In this document: positions 1 to 7,609 of the stretch, piece after piece
Numbering within the stretch: position 1 is the first letter of the stretch
How the letters are laid out: each line of letters starts with the position of its first letter
Source: Spirosomataceae bacterium TFI 002
GTDB lineage: Bacteria; Bacteroidota; Bacteroidia; Cytophagales; Spirosomataceae
Assembly: GCA_900230115.1 (NCBI GenBank)
Contig: LT907983.1
Span: 3,487,001 to 3,551,000, forward strand
DNA length: 64,000 nt
Reading direction: 5' to 3'
Translations under genes and position numbers: made by a program
The notes under the pieces: model-generated
Databases searched by the model: none
What the model was told of the DNA's origin: nothing
What the model saw: the letters and a program-made list of their open reading frames with translations, nothing else

Positions 1-702
1 ATGGTAGTAGGCTTGTGTAGGAACCCAAAGCATAAAGTGATATTCTTTTTCTGGAAATTCACCAAAAATTTTAATTTGTGTTTCAGTGAAAGCTTTGAAG
101 TCCTGTAGGATTCTTTCCCAAGGGTAATCGACTTTTCCTTGTACCCAAAGGTGAAACTTGTTTTGTTTTACTTCAAACTGGAAATGTTTCAGTGAATCCG
201 AAATGATGAGTGGAGCATCGACTAAGTCATGATATGAAACTGATTTGAAAATAATGTCCTCTTCTATCTTAGTACTTGCTAAGCCACAAGCAACCTTTCT
301 GTTTTTGGAGAATGTTACTTTTAATTCACACGGAAGAGATTCGTTGCCAGGCTGGTACATTAATAAGTTGATAGGATTGACATAAAGCATGTCATTATCT
401 ATGTAGCTCCCACCTGCATCTTGTTGGTTAGCATAATACTCATAAGCAACAATTAGCTCTTTATTTCCCAAAGTGGGTATTGACCATGAGTCTTTACTCG
501 TTTTTTTTGAGGGTATTGTTTGCCCATTTGGGTCAGAGACAGAGAAGTTTCGAATATTTTTTGCAAAATTTTGAATTTGATATCGTCCTGGCCTCCAAGC
601 AGGTAATTGTAGTTTAATCGCCTTTTTGTCTATGTTTTGGAGTACAATTTGGACTTTCAAGTATTTTGAAATTGCGTCTTTGCTTTCTATCCAGTATTTC
701 AT
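1..702 (-). CDS. M61 family glycyl aminopeptidase-like protein (N-terminal part, cut by window edge)
   Basis: Reads leftward from an ATG at 702 for 234 codons without a stop and runs off the window, so only the N-terminal part is visible. The product starts MKYWIESKD with no signal peptide and has the all-beta N-terminal domain typical of peptidase family M61 (WRPGRYQIQNFA early, then a stretch ending LWVPTQAYYH). In M61 proteins this segment leads directly into a GGLEH-like motif and the HExxH zinc site, which would lie just outside. The start is 13 bases from the rpmH promoter on the opposite strand. The family call rests on sequence feel of the N-terminal domain; the catalytic motif cannot be checked here. 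Confidence 0.75.
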   Translation of the reverse strand, partial: MKYWIESKDAISKYLKVQIVLQNIDKKAIKLQLPAWRPGRYQIQNFAKNIRNFSVSDPNGQTIPSKKTSKDSWSIPTLGNKELIVAYEYYANQQDAGGSYIDNDMLYVNPINLLMYQPGNESLPCELKVTFSKNRKVACGLASTKIEEDIIFKSVSYHDLVDAPLIISDSLKHFQFEVKQNKFHLWVQGKVDYPWERILQDFKAFTETQIKIFGEFPEKEYHFMLWVPTQAYYH

Positions 703-714
703 CTTTCATTTTAC

Positions 715-746
715 TTTTGAATTACAAAATAAAGTAATTACATTTG
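715..746 (+). promoter_or_regulatory. Bacteroidetes-type promoter of rpmH
   Basis: A TTTTG box at 715-719, a 19-base spacer and TACATTTG at 739-746 match the primary sigma-factor consensus of Bacteroidetes (TTG, about 19 bases, TAnnTTTG). Transcription should start near 753, leaving a leader of about 33 bases before the rpmH ATG at 786. Confidence 0.75.
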
Positions 747-785
747 CACTCCAATTTTAAAAATCGCATTAAATAGAACAATATA

Positions 786-941
786 ATGAAACGTACATTT
801 CAACCATCGAACAGAAAACGTCGTAATAAACATGGTTTCCGTGAGCGTTCATCTACTCCAGGTGGAAGAAACGTTATAAAGGCTCGTAGAGCTAAAGGAA
901 GATGGAAACTAACAGTTTCTGACGAGAAGACACATAAATAA
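786..941 (+). CDS. rpmH: 50S ribosomal protein L34
   Basis: A 51-codon gene encoding a very basic protein that begins [19 protein letters not shown], the L34 signature, followed by the [15 protein letters not shown] core. L34 is a small protein of the large ribosomal subunit. The C-terminus ([10 protein letters not shown]) is slightly extended compared with the 44-46 residues common in proteobacteria, as is usual in Bacteroidetes. It has its own promoter and is followed by a terminator-like hairpin and then rnpA, the usual partner. No dnaA or replication genes are adjacent. Confidence 0.97.
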   Translation: MKRTFQPSNRKRRNKHGFRERSSTPGGRNVIKARRAKGRWKLTVSDEKTHK

Positions 942-966
942 ATATTTGTTTTCATAAAGAATTTAT

Positions 967-996
967 AAGGCCACCCATTGCGGTGGCTTTTCTTTT
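967..996 (+). terminator. Hairpin with T-run between rpmH and rnpA
   Basis: The arms 967-975 and 982-990 (core GCCACC / GGTGGC) form a stem with a 6-base loop, followed by a T-rich tract to about 998. It probably terminates or attenuates rpmH transcription before rnpA, reducing the protein RNase P subunit relative to L34. Confidence 0.7.
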
Positions 997-1013
997 TTGC
1001 ATACTTTGTAACG

Positions 1014-1397
1014 ATGCAGCAAACCTTCTCAAAAGCGGAAAAACTTACGCACAAAAAGCATATTGACTTGCTTTTTGCTAAAAATAACATTGAGAATAAG
1101 GCAAAAACTTGTTACCCGTTTCGAGTTATATTTAGTTTTGGCGATGATTGCATTTCCCCTTTTCCAAAGGTTTTAATCACTGTAAGCAAACGGTATTTTA
1201 AAAAAGCTGTTGATAGGAATCTGCTCAAAAGGAGAACGCGAGAGGCTTACCGCTTAAATAAAAATGCTATTTTGAATAAAAATGTAAGCAAATTAGCGTT
1301 TGTGTACATAGGGAAGGGTAAAGAGGACTTTCTTGTAATTCAAAAAGGGTTATTAAAAGCTCTACAGTATATCTCGGATGAAAGTCCTTCCGATTAA
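1014..1397 (+). CDS. rnpA: Ribonuclease P protein component
   Basis: A 127-residue basic protein that assists the RNase P RNA in maturing the 5' end of tRNAs. It shows the RnpA core: FSKAEKLTHKKHI at the N-terminus, VSKRYFKKAVDRNLLKRRTREAYR in two adjoining parts around residues 60-85 (the RNR-box helix), and a C-terminal beta/alpha part. An in-frame ATG at 978 would lie inside the terminator hairpin and add a hydrophobic stretch foreign to the family, so 1014 was chosen as the start. It is downstream of rpmH, the usual arrangement. Confidence 0.93.
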   Translation: MQQTFSKAEKLTHKKHIDLLFAKNNIENKAKTCYPFRVIFSFGDDCISPFPKVLITVSKRYFKKAVDRNLLKRRTREAYRLNKNAILNKNVSKLAFVYIGKGKEDFLVIQKGLLKALQYISDESPSD

Positions 1398-1463
1398 CAA
1401 ATTTTAATAGCGTTGTAATCAAATTGTTTTTTACCTTGCTAATGTATGTTTTTGCATAAAAAG

Positions 1464-3113
1464 ATGAAGAAATTTAGAAAGTATCTATTATTGGCTTTGC
1501 TGCCCGCAGTTATAGGGATTTTTAGTTTTACTGTTGACGACCGTTATTTCGAAATAGCTAAGAATTTAGACATTTTTGCTACAATGTTTAAAGAGTTGAA
1601 CTCTCTTTATGTGGATGAAATAAATCCAACGAAGGCAATGAGGGTGGGGATACAGGCAATGCTTAAGGAGCTTGATCCATATACCAACTTTTATCCAGAG
1701 GATGATATTGAAGATTATAGAACTCTTACGACCGGTAAGTACAATGGTATTGGGGCCACAACTGCTTTTGATGGTAAAAAGCATACAATAGTTATGATCT
1801 ACCAATACTCACCTGCTGATAAGGCTGGATTGAAAATAGGAGATGAACTAGTAAGTGTGGATAAGGTTACACTTGCTGGCAAGGACGATGATCAATTAGG
1901 TAGATTACTCAAAGGACAACGAGGAACCAAAGTTGACCTAGAAGTGAATCGTTATGGAGAGAAAAAGCCAATATCACTTTCAATAGAGAGAGACATAGTT
2001 AAGACTTCAGATGTTCCTCATTATGGAATGATTGATGAAAAAACTGGTTACATTCAATTAAAAGATTTTAGTGCTACTGCTGCAAAAGAAATTAAAGCGG
2101 CGTTTGAAGAAATGAAGGGGCAAGGAATGCAAAGCCTCGTTCTTGATTTGAGGTCTAATCCTGGTGGATTGCTCAATATGGCCATTGATATCTCAAACTT
2201 CTTTATTCCAAAAGGTAAATTGGTGGTGGAGACCAAAGGAAAGGTAGGAGAGTGGAATAAAAAGTACGGCACACAGAATCAACCTTTAGATACAGAAATG
2301 CCTGTGGTGGTGCTGATAAATGGTTCTAGTGCGTCTGCTAGTGAAATAGTAAGCGGTACATTACAGGATTACGATCGTGGTGTTTTGATAGGGCAGAGAT
2401 CATTTGGTAAGGGTCTTGTACAAACTACTCGCCCTTTGAGTTATAATACGCAACTGAAAGTTACTACAGCAAAGTATTACATTCCTTCTGGAAGGTGTAT
2501 TCAGGCTATTGATTATAGTCATAGAAATCCCGACGGGAGTGTGGGTAAATTACCAGACTCATTGAGGTCGACTTTTTATACAAGTAATAAGCGTTTGGTA
2601 TTAGATGGTGGTGGAGTTGATCCCGATATTTATGTTAAGCCAAAAGAGCTATCTGACTTTACGAAGCAATTAGTTTCTTCAAAGCTAATTTTTGATTATG
2701 CAACTAAGTACTACTTTGAGCATATAAAAGATGAGCCGGGAAACCTTTTCATGCCCAGTGAAGCTATACTTGCCGACTTTAAAACATTTATTAAAAATAA
2801 AAACTTTGAGTATGAGAGTGAGGTAAGTAAAAGCCTTAAAACTCTTGAAACAGAGTCTAAAAAAGATCCGCTTCTTAATGAGCTTCAGTCTAGTATAGCC
2901 CAGCTAAAAGCAAAAGTGGGAACGGCAAATGAAGCTAAGTTTGAGCAATATAAAATGGAAATAAAAGAACAGTTGGCTTTAGAGATCTTAAGTAGATATC
3001 ACTACGATAAGGTAATGAAGTTTGTTTCTTTTGAAAGGGACCCTGAGGTTCAAAAAGCTTTAGAGTTATTTAAAAATCCTGCAGAGTACAAGAAAATTTT
3101 GGCTGGAAAGTAA
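1464..3113 (+). CDS. C-terminal processing peptidase, S41 family (CtpA/Prc-like)
   Basis: A 549-residue exported serine protease. An N-terminal hydrophobic segment (KYLLLALLPAVIGIFSF) serves as signal or anchor, then come the S41 N-terminal helical region, a PDZ domain (YQYSPADKAGLKIGDELVSV, roughly residues 110-190), the catalytic core with DLRSNPGG, the nucleophile serine in NGSSASASEIV and the lysine in SFGKGLVQ, and a long C-terminal helical extension. Such proteases trim or degrade periplasmic and membrane proteins. In-frame ATGs occur at 1446 and 1464; 1464 gives a conventional signal sequence and fits a -7-like TACCTTG at 1432-1438. The stop codon overlaps the tsaB start by one base (TAATG), so the two are co-translated. 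Confidence 0.93.
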   Translation: MKKFRKYLLLALLPAVIGIFSFTVDDRYFEIAKNLDIFATMFKELNSLYVDEINPTKAMRVGIQAMLKELDPYTNFYPEDDIEDYRTLTTGKYNGIGATTAFDGKKHTIVMIYQYSPADKAGLKIGDELVSVDKVTLAGKDDDQLGRLLKGQRGTKVDLEVNRYGEKKPISLSIERDIVKTSDVPHYGMIDEKTGYIQLKDFSATAAKEIKAAFEEMKGQGMQSLVLDLRSNPGGLLNMAIDISNFFIPKGKLVVETKGKVGEWNKKYGTQNQPLDTEMPVVVLINGSSASASEIVSGTLQDYDRGVLIGQRSFGKGLVQTTRPLSYNTQLKVTTAKYYIPSGRCIQAIDYSHRNPDGSVGKLPDSLRSTFYTSNKRLVLDGGGVDPDIYVKPKELSDFTKQLVSSKLIFDYATKYYFEHIKDEPGNLFMPSEAILADFKTFIKNKNFEYESEVSKSLKTLETESKKDPLLNELQSSIAQLKAKVGTANEAKFEQYKMEIKEQLALEILSRYHYDKVMKFVSFERDPEVQKALELFKNPAEYKKILAGK

Positions 3114-3808
3114 TGGCATTGATATTAAGTATTGAAACTGCTGATCAAGGTTGCTCCGTGGCCTTGCACAAAGCCGGAGTATTATTGGGTGAGAAGACTG
3201 AGCTAGATAGTAAATCTTCTTCTTCGTTGTTGACAACCCTGATCTCAGACTTGTTTTTAATTACTGGAAAAACTTTTGGAGACTTAGCCGCAGTTGCTGT
3301 TTCTAAGGGGCCTGGATCTTATACAGGTTTGCGAATTGGCGTAAGTACTGCTAAAGGGTTTTGCTATGCCTTAGATTTGCCAATTATTGCCATTAATACT
3401 TTGGACGGGATTATTTACGCAAATAGAGAATTTAAAGGAGATGCCATATGTCCTATGTTGGATGCACGCAGAATGGAAGTCTATTGCAAAATGCTCAATA
3501 TTACAAATGATGTAGAGGAGTTGGAAACAAGTTCTGTTGTTATTGATATGACTTCATTCGGTGAGGTGCTTAAATCACAAACTGTATTGTTTTGTGGGCC
3601 GGGGGCTGTAAAGTGTCGGGACTTATTAAGTATGCAGTCTAATGCAATTTTTGAAGAAAAGACTACTCAAGTTCACGCAAGAAATATGGGTATGCTTGCT
3701 TATCAAGCATTTGGAAGAGGGGAGTTTGAGGATTTAGAAGAATTTGAGCCCTTTTACCTTAAGGATTTCTTAGTAAAGAAATCGCAAAAAAAAAATGCCA
3801 CTCGATAA
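3113..3808 (+). CDS. tsaB: tRNA threonylcarbamoyladenosine biosynthesis protein TsaB
   Basis: A 231-residue ASKHA-fold protein (YeaZ), the scaffold partner of TsaD in forming the t6A modification at position 37 of ANN-decoding tRNAs. The N-terminal ILSIETADQGCSVAL strand pair and the hallmark GPGSYTGLRIG motif near residues 66-76 are both present, followed by the typical DARRMEVY segment. The start overlaps the stop of the upstream S41 protease by one base, indicating translational coupling. It ends next to the convergent hpf gene. Confidence 0.95.
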   Translation: MALILSIETADQGCSVALHKAGVLLGEKTELDSKSSSSLLTTLISDLFLITGKTFGDLAAVAVSKGPGSYTGLRIGVSTAKGFCYALDLPIIAINTLDGIIYANREFKGDAICPMLDARRMEVYCKMLNITNDVEELETSSVVIDMTSFGEVLKSQTVLFCGPGAVKCRDLLSMQSNAIFEEKTTQVHARNMGMLAYQAFGRGEFEDLEEFEPFYLKDFLVKKSQKKNATR

Positions 3809-3824
3809 TTCAAAGTGACATTTT
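3792..3824. terminator. Candidate bidirectional terminator between tsaB and hpf
   Basis: The arms 3792-3802 (AAAATGCCACT) and 3814-3824 (AGTGACATTTT) pair with one mismatch and are flanked by A-rich and T-rich tracts, suiting termination of both convergent genes. It overlaps the last codons of tsaB. Confidence 0.55.
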
Positions 3825-3831
3825 TAAAGTT

Positions 3832-4194
3832 TTAAACCTCATCATCCTCAACCGGAATAGGTTCTAGAATTGGCTTCTTGTGGCCAACATCATTATTTTT
3901 TTCCTTATATCGTTTTACGTTTCGTTTTAAGACTTCCATAGCCTTATCTACAGCTTCTTCGAAAGAACTACCTTCTTCTTTTACAAATAGCGTATTTCCA
4001 GGTACGTATAGTTTAACTTCTACTAGTTTTTTTGAGATTGCAGATTTCTCTCCTTTATCGAGTTTAAGGTAGACCTCTGCACTAATTATCTTATCATAAA
4101 AGGTTTCAATTTTCTTTAGTTTCTTGTTGACAAAGTCGATCAATGAATCGTCTGCTGTAAAATGAACAGCATTCACTAAAATTTTCATACGCAT
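3832..4194 (-). CDS. hpf: Ribosome hibernation-promoting factor (HPF/RaiA, short form)
   Basis: A 120-residue protein with the beta-alpha-beta-beta-beta-alpha fold of the S30AE/RaiA family: VNAVHFTADDSLIDFVNKKLKK, an acidic-basic strand pair (AEVYLKLDKGE), and the helix SSFEEAVDKAMEVLKRNVKRYKE split over residues about 75-98. Such proteins bind the decoding region of idle 30S or 100S ribosomes. There is no long C-terminal dimerisation domain. The start could also be the second ATG two codons on (MKIL). A plausible promoter lies about 60-95 bases upstream. Confidence 0.92.
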   Translation of the reverse strand: MRMKILVNAVHFTADDSLIDFVNKKLKKIETFYDKIISAEVYLKLDKGEKSAISKKLVEVKLYVPGNTLFVKEEGSSFEEAVDKAMEVLKRNVKRYKEKNNDVGHKKPILEPIPVEDDEV

Positions 4195-4260
4195 TATTCT
4201 TTTAAAGGTGAATATAAAAAGGGTAGAGTGAAGAGCGGTACTTTGCTTTTCACTACTGAA

Positions 4261-4291
4261 TAAATATACACTTTTTACAATACCGATTCAA
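4261..4291 (-). promoter_or_regulatory. Candidate promoter of hpf
   Basis: On the minus strand, TTG (4291-4289), a 20-base spacer and TATATTTA (4268-4261) match the Bacteroidetes promoter pattern with one mismatch in the -7 element. It would give a leader of about 60 bases before hpf. Confidence 0.4.
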
Positions 4292-4324
4292 GAGAAAAAG
4301 CTTAAAAATTTTCAACGGTAGTAA

Positions 4325-5911
4325 TTAAATGTCGAGCGGATTGTAATCCTTGAAAGTCTTAGATAGGTTCTTAGTATTTGCCTCCTTTTTGCTCTCCCAA
4401 GATGAGTTCAATTCAAGAGCTACAAGACCTTTTAAGTTCATAGATGTGAGTAGCTCGTTCATCTTTTTTGTGAAATCATTCTCTCGCCTCGCTGACCTTA
4501 AAGAGAAGTCTCTTGCGAAAATATCTCCCTTGGTTTGAAGGTCATTTTTCTTCTCTATTACGTAGTTTAGTCTATCCAATATATCTTTCATGGATTTTCC
4601 GATTACTTCGGTTGCTTCCAATGTTCCTATTGTAAGTACGGTGGTACCACCAACAGTGGAGATAAGTCGTTGCGTATCAGGTTTTTCTTTAGTGAAAATA
4701 GACGAAAGGCCAGTTGTAGCACCTAAAGATGCATTGACAACAGAACGGTGTTTTTTGCCTTTCTTTGCTCTATTGTAAGTTTTTTTGAGCTCTTCTTCCT
4801 TTTCTTTAAGTTGCTCAAGAAGTTCCCATGCTCTTGTAATCGTGCCTTTATAAAGCTCGAAATTTTTACGGTCAATTTCTTCTTCGTTTACCGTGTTCTC
4901 AACTCTAAAGTAAATTCTTTTTACTTCCCTTTTTTGAGTTTTGTCAAGTACAAAGAAATCAATATAGAAGCCTACTGAATCCAATGGGTCAACCACAAAG
5001 TCATAACCAGGAGTCCAAATGAATTCAAACTGTGTTGGTGTGTTTTGCTTTAGATCTTGCTTTCGAATTCCCTTATTGTTAGATAGGAAATCAAAGGTTT
5101 CTATATCTTCGTCACCGTTTGGGTCTGAAAGGTAAAATCCTAGGTTAACAGTTTCATTTTCTTTGAGAATTATTCTACTTACGTTCGGTACTGTAGTTAG
5201 AGTAGGGGGCAGGTCGAGCTGAGTGGCTACAAGTTTAAGTCGGCCACTACTCTTTGATTTTGCAGGCTGATCTTCTACCGTAAACTGAATGTATATTGGA
5301 TTCTCTTTGAGAGCTTTAAACTGTGTAAAAGATGGCGACCAGCTTATTTCACCTCTACTGGTGATTGTCATTCCTTCTGGCAATTCTTCTAAAGATGGGT
5401 CAAATACCAAAGGATCGAAATCTTCATCAAAGATGACACTATTATCTATCTGGTACTTATTCTTTGTATTGTATTGAATGTAAAATGGTTTGAGCTCATT
5501 TATTACTGGAGGTCTATTACTGTGTTCTACAATAATGTCGACATAGCTCTTGATGCTTTCAGTGTCATTTTTGGCCTCTATTATGACTTGGAATAATTTC
5601 TTTTGTTCTATTCTGTCTACAAGACTATAAGAGGGAGTCCATGTAAATAAGCCACTACTGTCAATCTCCATTCCGAGTTGCTTGCCTTGCCTAATCACAA
5701 AATGAAAACCTTTGCGGTGAGGGCTCAGGTTAAACTTGATCTGTCCCTTTTTGCCTTCTGGCATTAAGTTCCAGTTTGCCCAGTTGGGTGATGTTATTAC
5801 GGAAGTACCGTATTTGTATTCAATCTGATCATTTGGGATTTCTATTTGAGCCCAAACTGTCTGAATTGAAATGAAAAAACATATAAATATTATTGACTTC
5901 GAAAATTTCAT
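4325..5911 (-). CDS. Exported protein with Ig-like repeats and C-terminal coiled coil; function unknown
   Basis: A 528-residue protein with a clear signal peptide (IIFICFFISIQTVWAQ). Residues about 25-340 hold three Ig/cadherin-like repeats with the putative-Ig signatures (GLFTWTPSY, GEISWSPSF, FEFIWTPGYDF, each after a long strand-rich block). Residues about 345-400 are charged and helical (KEKEEELKKTYNRAKKGKK), followed by a Gly/Thr-rich stretch resembling a membrane-inserting hairpin and another helical segment. The start lies 16 bases after the stop of the upstream gene at 5928-7382, so they form an operon. It probably stays in the periplasm or cell envelope. No enzyme motif was seen. Confidence 0.85.
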   Translation of the reverse strand: MKFSKSIIFICFFISIQTVWAQIEIPNDQIEYKYGTSVITSPNWANWNLMPEGKKGQIKFNLSPHRKGFHFVIRQGKQLGMEIDSSGLFTWTPSYSLVDRIEQKKLFQVIIEAKNDTESIKSYVDIIVEHSNRPPVINELKPFYIQYNTKNKYQIDNSVIFDEDFDPLVFDPSLEELPEGMTITSRGEISWSPSFTQFKALKENPIYIQFTVEDQPAKSKSSGRLKLVATQLDLPPTLTTVPNVSRIILKENETVNLGFYLSDPNGDEDIETFDFLSNNKGIRKQDLKQNTPTQFEFIWTPGYDFVVDPLDSVGFYIDFFVLDKTQKREVKRIYFRVENTVNEEEIDRKNFELYKGTITRAWELLEQLKEKEEELKKTYNRAKKGKKHRSVVNASLGATTGLSSIFTKEKPDTQRLISTVGGTTVLTIGTLEATEVIGKSMKDILDRLNYVIEKKNDLQTKGDIFARDFSLRSARRENDFTKKMNELLTSMNLKGLVALELNSSWESKKEANTKNLSKTFKDYNPLDI

Positions 5912-5927
5912 TTGATAAAGAGAATAT

Positions 5928-7382
5928 TTAGTTTTTAGCTACTTCTTTATTTGTAGGGACAACCACACAAGGAAATCCAAATAGACAACGATCTTGAATC
6001 ATTTTTACTACTTCGTTTGGAACATTTTCTTCCCAGCCCATTTCTCCTTGCTTGATGAGTTCAAGCATATTGTCGGTATTGACATGTAAATTTTGCTCTT
6101 TATAGTGATGGATGTCCTCTATTTTGTGGTTGGCTATCAGGTATCTATATAGATCTATCAACTCAATACTTGGGGTAAATCTCATACAATTCATGATTGC
6201 ACCATCCTTCAGAGTAGGGTATACGTATAGTTTCACCTTGCGGCTGAATAGTGTTGCAAAAGACTCCAAGGTGCCTCCAATAAGGTCTTTGTAGTTTTCT
6301 TCTTGGAAAATATATTCCAGATTAGGGTATCCAATGATTAGTCCAATTTTTTGGTCAGTGATTTTGGATAAGTAAGCAACAAGTTTATAATACTCATGGT
6401 AATTTGTGATCATTACCGTTTGACCTAAACTGCATAAGATATCAACCCTATCTAAGAAATCCTTCTCGTCAATTGTATAGTCATTTTCGTTTTCTTGAAG
6501 AGACTGCAAAGTAAGTTCACTTATAACTACCATGTTGTCCTTTTGTACGTCGGGCTCTTTCAAGTATTGATTTACGCCATTTTCGAGCATGTCGAGGTGT
6601 ACATTAATAATAGGCCTAAACCTACCACGAAGTACCACAATGTTCTTTTTGTACAAGGTATCACTAGGCTGTAAGTTTTTGCCGTCTGGACCAAAAAGTG
6701 CGATGTCGGAAAAACCATGCTTTACAAGGTGTAGGCTCATCAATCTACTGTCAACTTGATCGAACTCCTTACCTTCAAACCTAATCATGTCTATTTGTAT
6801 AGAGCTTTTGGAAAGGTTATCCATGAGAGACAATAACAGTACCTCTGGGTCGTCGTAGTAATTAAAGCAACCATATATCAAGTTTACACCTATGATACCA
6901 AGGGCTTGCTGCTGCATTAGCGTATCGTTGTCTACCATTTTGACATGAATGACAAGGCTATGGTAATCTCCTCCTGGTTCTAGCTGAAACCTACACCCAA
7001 TCCAGCCATGGGGCTCATTGGTTTTATGATAATTAAGTGTAACTACAGTGTTTGCAAATGAGAAAAACTGTGTCTGCTCTCCTCTATTTTTCGATAATCT
7101 CTCTATAAGTAAGGAATATTCATGGTCCAGCATGCTGAGCAATCTCTCTTCGCACACGTACCTTCCCGAACCTACAGGGCCATAAATTGCATCAGAAAAA
7201 GTCATGTCATAGGCCGACATGGTTTTAGCAATTGTGCCAGAAGCTCCGCCAGCTTTAAAGAATTGAGCTGCTACATCTTGCCCTGCACCTATTTCAGCAA
7301 AAGTTCCGTATAACTTTTTGTTTAGATTTATCTTGAGGGCTTTCTGTTTTGTTCCTAAATTCTTATCGTAAATAGCGGGCAT
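5928..7382 (-). CDS. Conserved cytosolic protein of unknown function
   Basis: A 484-residue soluble protein beginning MPAIYDKNLGTKQKALKIN, with highly conserved-looking blocks near the N-terminus (YGTFAEIGAGQDVAAQFF, GGASGTIAKTMSAYDM, DAIYGPVGSGRYVCEERL). No signal peptide or membrane segment is present. As I recall, this family is widespread in Bacteroidetes and cyanobacteria and is often labelled nicotinate-nucleotide adenylyltransferase or TonB-dependent receptor in automatic annotation; neither label is supported here, since no HxGH-type nucleotidyltransferase motif or beta-barrel is visible. A strong AGGAG Shine-Dalgarno at 7394-7398 and TAATTTTG (7433-7426) lie upstream. First gene of an operon with the Ig-like exported protein. 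Confidence 0.88.
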   Translation of the reverse strand: MPAIYDKNLGTKQKALKINLNKKLYGTFAEIGAGQDVAAQFFKAGGASGTIAKTMSAYDMTFSDAIYGPVGSGRYVCEERLLSMLDHEYSLLIERLSKNRGEQTQFFSFANTVVTLNYHKTNEPHGWIGCRFQLEPGGDYHSLVIHVKMVDNDTLMQQQALGIIGVNLIYGCFNYYDDPEVLLLSLMDNLSKSSIQIDMIRFEGKEFDQVDSRLMSLHLVKHGFSDIALFGPDGKNLQPSDTLYKKNIVVLRGRFRPIINVHLDMLENGVNQYLKEPDVQKDNMVVISELTLQSLQENENDYTIDEKDFLDRVDILCSLGQTVMITNYHEYYKLVAYLSKITDQKIGLIIGYPNLEYIFQEENYKDLIGGTLESFATLFSRKVKLYVYPTLKDGAIMNCMRFTPSIELIDLYRYLIANHKIEDIHHYKEQNLHVNTDNMLELIKQGEMGWEENVPNEVVKMIQDRCLFGFPCVVVPTNKEVAKN

Positions 7383-7393
7383 ATATTGCTTTA

Positions 7394-7433
7394 CTCCTTT
7401 TTAAAATGAACGTTCAATTGGTGTGCAAAATTA
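7394..7433 (-). promoter_or_regulatory. Promoter -7 element and strong Shine-Dalgarno of the 7382-4325 operon
   Basis: On the minus strand TAATTTTG (7433-7426) fits the TAnnTTTG consensus and AAAGGAG (7400-7394) is a strong ribosome binding site 11 bases before the ATG. Such a good Shine-Dalgarno is uncommon in this window. No clear -33 TTG was found. Confidence 0.5.
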
Positions 7434-7609
7434 CTAATTATTGTCCTATTTCTTTGACGAATTCTTCTTTTCATGCCACAAGACAATTTAATGGAGAATA
7501 TTTCCTACAATCGCCCATATTTTGGGTAACAATCATTTTCAACTAACGATTATTGCTAGATTTTCACTATTTTTCGGCAATAAAGAAATACTACTTAACC
7601 TCTCAACTA

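Noticed and set aside
978-1013. Upstream start of rnpA
   Set aside because: The ATG lies inside a terminator hairpin and the added residues do not resemble the family.
715-1397. Replication origin near rpmH-rnpA
   Set aside because: No dnaA gene and no cluster of DnaA boxes; in Bacteroidetes this gene pair does not mark the origin.
5928-7382. Annotation as nicotinate-nucleotide adenylyltransferase or TonB-dependent receptor
   Set aside because: No HxGH-type nucleotide-transfer motif, no signal peptide and no beta-barrel pattern.
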